Shown piece by piece: positions 59,590 through 64,000 of a DNA stretch of 64,000 nucleotides. Within the stretch, counting starts at the first letter, position 1; each line of letters opens with the position of its first letter. The notes beneath the pieces were generated by a model. That model had not been told where the DNA came from. It made no database searches and worked only from the letters and a program-made list of their open reading frames with translations. Made by a program: the position numbers and the translations under genes. Origin of the DNA: Rhynchopus sp. YZ270_cl-10 (Eukaryota; Euglenozoa; Diplonemea; Diplonemida; Diplonemidae); assembly GCA_964035575.1 (NCBI GenBank), contig OZ037905.1:831001-895000 (forward strand). Reading direction: 5' to 3'.

Positions 59590-60896
59590 CTACATTTGCG
59601 TGCGTTCGCGGTAGCCGGAGTTGCCCCCGGGTGGCCCCCCTTGGTATGCGTAGCTGACATTGTTCGCGCCGCCGGTTGCAACGGCTGTGCCGCCGTAGCC
59701 ACCACCCCGGTCTGATTGGCGTTGTGGGCAGAAGGTGGCAATGTGCCCAACCTCGCCGCAGTGGTAGCACTGTCGTGGTGGTGGTGGTGTGTTTGGATGT
59801 GGGGGGAAAGGCTAACATAGCCGAAATGTAATGCAAATATGCAAAAGGGTGTATAGAAGCGTAGCATACCGTAGGCGGCTTGAACCCCGGTGCGTGCTTC
59901 CCTTGCGCCTGCTCTGCCTTCGCCAGAGGGCAGTCCCGCAGAACGTGCCCCTCTTCCCCACAACGGTGGCATTTCGGCCTTGCCCGATCGCCCTCCTGGT
60001 TGAGATCTGCGCGTGTGCCCTGCACACCGGGGATGAGCTGCGTCTGGTCGCCTTCGAGGGGGTGTCGGTGCTGCATGTATCTTTCGCGCTTTCGCGAGCA
60101 TTCGTTCGATGTGTGGTCCTCCTGCCTGCAGTGGTAGCAGCCGATGCCCGAGGGCTCCTCGTACTTCTTCGAGAGCTCGCGTTTGAGCTCTGCCACCTTG
60201 TTTGTGTTCTGCGGGCACTGCATCGGGGAGTGCCCCTGGGTGCCACACACTCCACACTGCGTCTGGATGAACTTAATGGCACGCAGGCCGCACTCCTCAA
60301 TGGCACGTCTGTCGGTCATTCTCTGGCGAATGCAGTCGTCCGTGATGTACAGTGTAGAAGGGTGCCCAAGACGGCATTCCGGCCCGTCCACACACAGCCC
60401 TGCCATGAAGTTTGGGCAGGCATCCAATTTGATGTGTTTTAATCGGCATTTTGGGCCGTATTTGCAGAACCCCCTACGGAAGGCTTGGCACTCTGGGATA
60501 CCTTCATCCATGGAGTTGTGGCGGAACACGCATTCAGGGTTGGAGCACTCCCCGAAGCCTTGGTAGAAGAAACACTCGGGGATCTTCGAGGTGACGTGCT
60601 CGTGGAGGAACTCGCAGTCTTCACCCATCTTGCAGAGTCCACGGAGCCAATACTTGCAGACCTCGTCGCTGACTCTGCTTTTGTTGGTGATAGTATGCTT
60701 GTAGGGACACATTTCGCCCTTCAAACACGTTCCGCTCTGATACGCAAAACACACGTGTAGTTTCGAATAGTCTTTCTGTATTGGTGGTTTGGTGGTTGTG
60801 GTTGTGATTGTGGTTCACGCAATAACATACCTTCTGCGGCAAGGACTTCTCTAAGTCCACAACCCCAAGATCGCTGTAATCATCATCATCAAACAT
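59590..60896 (-). CDS. CPSF30-type mRNA 3'-end processing factor (three exons)
   Basis: Subunit of the cleavage/polyadenylation complex that reads the poly(A) signal. Exons are 60896-60831, 60775-59870 and 59769-59590. The introns are 55 and 100 nt, both GTATG to CAG, phase 0. The protein has 383 residues. A short acidic N-terminus leads to five CCCH fingers (CFAYQSGTCLKGEMCPYKH through CPNFMAGLCVDGPECRLGH). Four CCHC knuckles follow: CGVCGTQGHSPMQC, CYHCRQEDHTSNEC, CHRCGEEGHVLRDC and CYHCGEVGHIATFC. Five CCCH fingers are the family norm; four knuckles exceed the usual one or two. Intron 2 falls just before the last knuckle. Upstream, GCCACAG lies 18 nt before the ATG. Confidence 0.93.
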
Positions 60897-61840
60897 CGTT
60901 TAGTTGTGTTAATTCTGTGGCATAGTGTAAAGACTTTTGAATGACTGCTGTTGGGGTGATCAGGAGGTTTGTGGCAGAATACTACCCCTGATCACCCCAG
61001 CTGTGATGTATAAAATATTCGTGTTTTTTTAAAAGGGGGGCGATTTTTTTTTTTTTTCAGTTATTTTTTCCTTCCCACATCCCAACATTATTTTTGGTTA
61101 CATTAGTTGTGCGCAAGGGGGGTGTTGCCTCCGGATTGGTGGTGATGGGGGTATGGGGGTATGGGGGGGTCTTTAAATATGCGGCAACTAGGGTCGCACC
61201 TTTTTTTTTAAAGGGTTTTCGTTCTTTCGAAAACTGGTCGAATTATTTTAATTTATACTTTGTTTGAAGACTTTTCACACTACCATTCATTTTTTTTTTA
61301 CTTTGCTATTGCAATCACTTTTTTTTTCGTGCTTGTTTTGATCAGGAAGGAGGGGGCTTTTTTAAGCGCTCTTGTTTTATTTTTTCAAAAAAAAAAAAAA
61401 AAAAAAAAAAAATGTGTTGTGCTCGTCTAGGCCACCCCCGCCGAATCCGTGCCTACTGTTTCATCGATAGACACCTCACACAACTCACCTTCCCTCCTCT
61501 CCGCTCCTCTCCTATCCCCCCCCTCAATATCCACTCTCACTCTCACCCCCTCCCGCTATTCCAAATCTGCCAGCGAACTGCCAAGATCCACTCACATCAC
61601 AAAACCTCCTCCCCCGGCATTAAGTATCCGTCCTGCATAGAAAGTAAGTCGTAGAGAAGTAAAGCGTCCAAAAACAGGGGCAAAAGAGTGGGGTGGTGGG
61701 GTGGTGGGATTTGTGGTGGTGGGGGGGGCTGGGGGCCTCCTCACGAACGTACTACATACCCCCACTCCTCGCCTCTCCTCACTCACACCCGCGATCGGCA
61801 CCTCCAACACTCCTCCGTCCCCTTTCCTCGCCTATCCACT
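60897..61840. other. intergenic, AT-rich with homopolymers
   Basis: Contains the hairpin at 60952-60999 and an A tract of about 26 near 61387-61412. No gene or repeat family member is recognised in the rest. Confidence 0.7.
60952..60999. promoter_or_regulatory. perfect 13-bp hairpin upstream of CPSF30
   Basis: TGGGGTGATCAGG and CCTGATCACCCCA pair perfectly around 22 nt. It begins 56 bp upstream of the CPSF30 ATG. It may be a 5'-region RNA structure or a small foldback insertion. Confidence 0.45.
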
Positions 61841-63022
61841 CTAACGCGACGGGCAGTCACGTGCCTGGTGTCCAACACCTCTGCACACGTGGCATGTGTC
61901 GCGTTTGTTGTTGGGGCAGTCGCGGGCCATGTGCCCAACACCGCCACAGGTGTAGCACTCATCACGGGCACGTCCACCTCTGTCACCTCTGTCTCTGTCA
62001 CCTCCACCCCTGGAGCAGTCGCGGCTCTTGTGGCCAGGCTGGCCGCAGTTGTAGCACTTCGGGCTGCTCGAATCCCGGGAATCTCCACCCTCCCTGCAGT
62101 CGCGTGCCTTGTGTCCACGACGGCCACACTTGAAGCACTCATCCGATCTCGGACGGTCATCCCTGCTCGAACGCTCAGGGCAGTCAGCGCTGATGTGTCC
62201 CGGACGGCCACAGTTGTAGCAATCCTTGGAGCGGCCCGAGTCGCGTTCGCGTGGTGCGTCACGCGACATGCGTGAGCTGCGCTCGCGGCAGTCTCTGCTC
62301 TTGTGCCCAGTGCGGCCGCAGTTGAAGCAACCAGCACCGTCGCGCTTGTCGGGGCAGTCACGCATCATGTGCCCAGTGCTCCCACAGATCGCACACATCG
62401 CCGCATGCGGGCAGTCGCGCGACACGTGGCCACGCTTGTTGCAGTTGTAGCACTCCACGTCGTCGTTGTTGTCACCTCCTCCTCCTCCTCCTCCTCCGCT
62501 GTTCTTCAGCGGGCAGTCACGCGAGATGTGTCCGCGCTGCTTGCAGTTGTAGCACTCCACGTCGCTGTCGCCACCCTTCTGGGGGCATTCCCTGCTGAAG
62601 TGTCCCTGCTGGCCACAGTTGTAGCAGCTGCCTCCTGACGGCTTGCTGGAGCTGTTGCGTTCGGGGCAGTCTCTGCTGAAGTGCCCGACACGGCCGCACT
62701 GGTGGCAGGTGTCCGACGAGCCACCATCGGGACAGTCAATGGCACGGTGCCCGACACGGTCGCACTTAAAGCACCGCTGCTCGCCACCTGGCCTGGGGCG
62801 CCCACTCCCACCCTTCGTGGGGCAGTCACGGGCCATGTGACCGGGCTGTTGGCACTCATAGCACAGCGGATCTCTACCTCCCCCCCCGTCCGAACGCTTG
62901 GTAGGACAGTCGCGTGCCATGTGCCCAACACGGCCACACTCATAGCACGAGTCCGTACGATCGGGGCAGTCACGGGCCATGTGCCCAAGACGGTTGCACT
63001 TGAAACATTCGACGTCGCTCAT
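61841..63022 (-). CDS. poly-CCHC zinc-knuckle protein (15 knuckles), HEXBP/CNBP-like
   Basis: Protein of 393 residues made almost wholly of 15 CCHC knuckles (C-x2-C-x4-H-x4-C), from CFKCNRLGHMARDC to CHVCRGVGHQARDC. The linkers are Gly-, Ser-, Arg- and Asp-rich, some with RGG-like or RS-like pieces. Such chains bind single-stranded RNA or DNA, as in CNBP/Gis2 and the kinetoplastid HEXBP and UMSBP proteins. Fifteen is more than those typical members carry. A cytosolic or nuclear RNA-binding role is likely; targets unknown. No intron is needed. The ATG follows CCGACACAG by 13 nt. It heads the RNA-metabolism gene file on this side of the window. Confidence 0.92.
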   Translation of the reverse strand: MSDVECFKCNRLGHMARDCPDRTDSCYECGRVGHMARDCPTKRSDGGGGRDPLCYECQQPGHMARDCPTKGGSGRPRPGGEQRCFKCDRVGHRAIDCPDGGSSDTCHQCGRVGHFSRDCPERNSSSKPSGGSCYNCGQQGHFSRECPQKGGDSDVECYNCKQRGHISRDCPLKNSGGGGGGGGDNNDDVECYNCNKRGHVSRDCPHAAMCAICGSTGHMMRDCPDKRDGAGCFNCGRTGHKSRDCRERSSRMSRDAPRERDSGRSKDCYNCGRPGHISADCPERSSRDDRPRSDECFKCGRRGHKARDCREGGDSRDSSSPKCYNCGQPGHKSRDCSRGGGDRDRGDRGGRARDECYTCGGVGHMARDCPNNKRDTCHVCRGVGHQARDCPSR

Positions 63023-63712
63023 CTCTCTGAATTATCTGTGTCGGATAAGGGGGTGGATGGGTGGGGGTCGGGGGGTTGCACTTTCCCTCTAGCAACCGCA
63101 GCCCATGGCAGAACTACTTCTGACCTGACTTTTACATTACCAGCCTCTCCCCCCCCCCCATCCCCACACACTCCACACACTCCACAACGGTAAACCACAC
63201 CTCCACACAACCCCCCTTCTCTCTCACCTCACAAATCATTGCTCCACCACCCACCTCCGCTCCGCTATGAGGCCCTCATCAGGGGGGGGTGGTGTAACGG
63301 GGACAGAAAAGAAGCAGGAGAAGAGCAAAAGGGAACACAGGAAAAGAGAGAAATGATGGGGGGGTGAAAAGAAAGGATTCGGCGGAGAGGGTTCTTTTGT
63401 AGTTGCTGTTGTCGCCCCCCCCCTCCCGTTGTGACCCCCCCACTCCCCACTCCCATTTTACTAACTATTTCCATTATTTTTTTGTGTCACATCTTTTGCC
63501 CCCTCTTTCGTCAAAAAAAAAAGACTCAGGAACGATTTTATCACAATTTTTTTTTTCCAACATAGCTCGACACTCTCTCTCTGTAGTATCCACAATCCCC
63601 TAAGCCACCCATACAGGTTGGAGAACTTAGCGTCTGTAGCCAATGTAGGTCGAAGTCCCTCTTGGAGGTGTTCAATGAAAATGAACACAAAAAAAAAAAA
63701 AACAAAAAAAAT
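63023..63712. other. intergenic, pyrimidine-rich on the minus strand upstream of the CCHC gene
   Basis: The first 150 bp carry long C and T tracts that could act as promoter or acceptor sequence for the CCHC gene. Beyond that only low-complexity sequence is seen. Confidence 0.5.
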
Positions 63713-63835
63713 TGACTTGAAATCCAGCCCTCTCGTGAACAGTGTATCTTTGACAAATTGTGTATGACCGGTTGCACTGTAGGGTAGACCCAACCACGCA
63801 GTCCTACCATCCATTTCGTGGTTTTACATCTGATA
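63713..63835 (+). repeat. SR3, copy 5
   Basis: GACTTGAAATCCAGCCCTC to TTCGTGGTTTTACATCTG, with a small internal insertion after GTGTATCTT. Confidence 0.75.
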
Positions 63836-63856
63836 CAAAAAAACAGAACAGCTAAT

Positions 63857-63889
63857 AAGATGGCCCTAAGCATTTCATTGTATCATCTT
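63857..63889 (+). repeat. HP1 hairpin
   Basis: AAGATGG...TCATCTT outer stem; middle CCCTAAGCATTTCATTG. Lies 20 bp after SR3. Confidence 0.6.
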
Positions 63890-64000
63890 TGATTTGATAT
63901 CAAAAAAAACCCCCTCCTTCGGAAGACCACGGGACCACCTCGTGGGTCACCTGCTCACTTGAAAGAACGAAAAAAGAACTGATAGGTGATCGTTGATCTT

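Noticed and set aside
1-64000. Spliced-leader RNA, rRNA and tRNA genes
   Set aside because: I looked for leader-like sequences with a GTATG donor and for tRNA box A and B signatures but saw none that fold convincingly. A covariance-model scan could still find some.

Overview
The window is nuclear DNA of a eukaryote, most likely a free-living protist. The evidence is cis-spliced GT-AG introns and eukaryote-only proteins: a CPSF30-type 3'-processing factor, eIF2, a DDX3/Ded1 helicase and an SMYD-type SET/MYND protein. All 17 convincing host genes lie on the minus strand, so transcription runs from high to low coordinates. Some are only about 100-250 bp apart. Most are intronless. Five introns of 41-100 nt occur in three genes, and every one starts GTATG. 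Most start codons are preceded within about 45 nt by a pyrimidine-rich tract ending in AG. One-strand gene files plus AG acceptors before the ATG resemble Euglenozoa (for example diplonemids), but no spliced-leader gene is visible, so this placement is a hypothesis.

Layout in transcription order: a 15-knuckle CCHC protein (61.8-63.0 kb), CPSF30 (59.6-60.9), an SMYD-like SET protein (58.3-59.4) and a fused eIF2-gamma/eIF2-beta protein (55.0-58.2) form a compact RNA-metabolism file. After a 3.4-kb transposon (C, 51.5-55.0) come a CCHC/RS protein (49.4-50.5), a 3-kb transposon (A, 45.4-48.4), a duplicated repeat zone (42.3-44.7), the DDX3-like helicase (39.5-41.7), a coiled-coil protein, a PPP-family phosphatase, an SLC13-type transporter, a single-pass membrane protein and two P450 genes (22.8-28.1). 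A gene desert of about 9 kb (13.9-22.8) follows. Last come a 1926-residue repeat protein (8.1-13.9), transposon D (6.0-8.0), an ionotropic-glutamate-receptor-like channel, a ubiquitin-like/ankyrin/CaaX protein, a proline-rich protein and a third P450.

The most unusual content is between genes. Elements A, B and C share ends of the form 5'-CACGG...CCGTG-3' and apparent 2-bp target duplications, but each carries its own palindrome array at its ends (TACGATCGTA units in A, GGGGTACCCC units in B, GGGTCCGTAATTACGGACCC units in C). A, C and a fourth element, D, share internal body modules; D is instead bounded by two 134-135-bp hairpins whose arms differ in sequence but stay paired. No transposase is visible.

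The deserts also hold several families of short dispersed hairpins (30-120 bp). Their loops or tails are conserved while their stems vary in a compensating way, and some end in poly(A). A textbook non-autonomous hAT element with an 8-bp target duplication lies at 21.56-22.31 kb.
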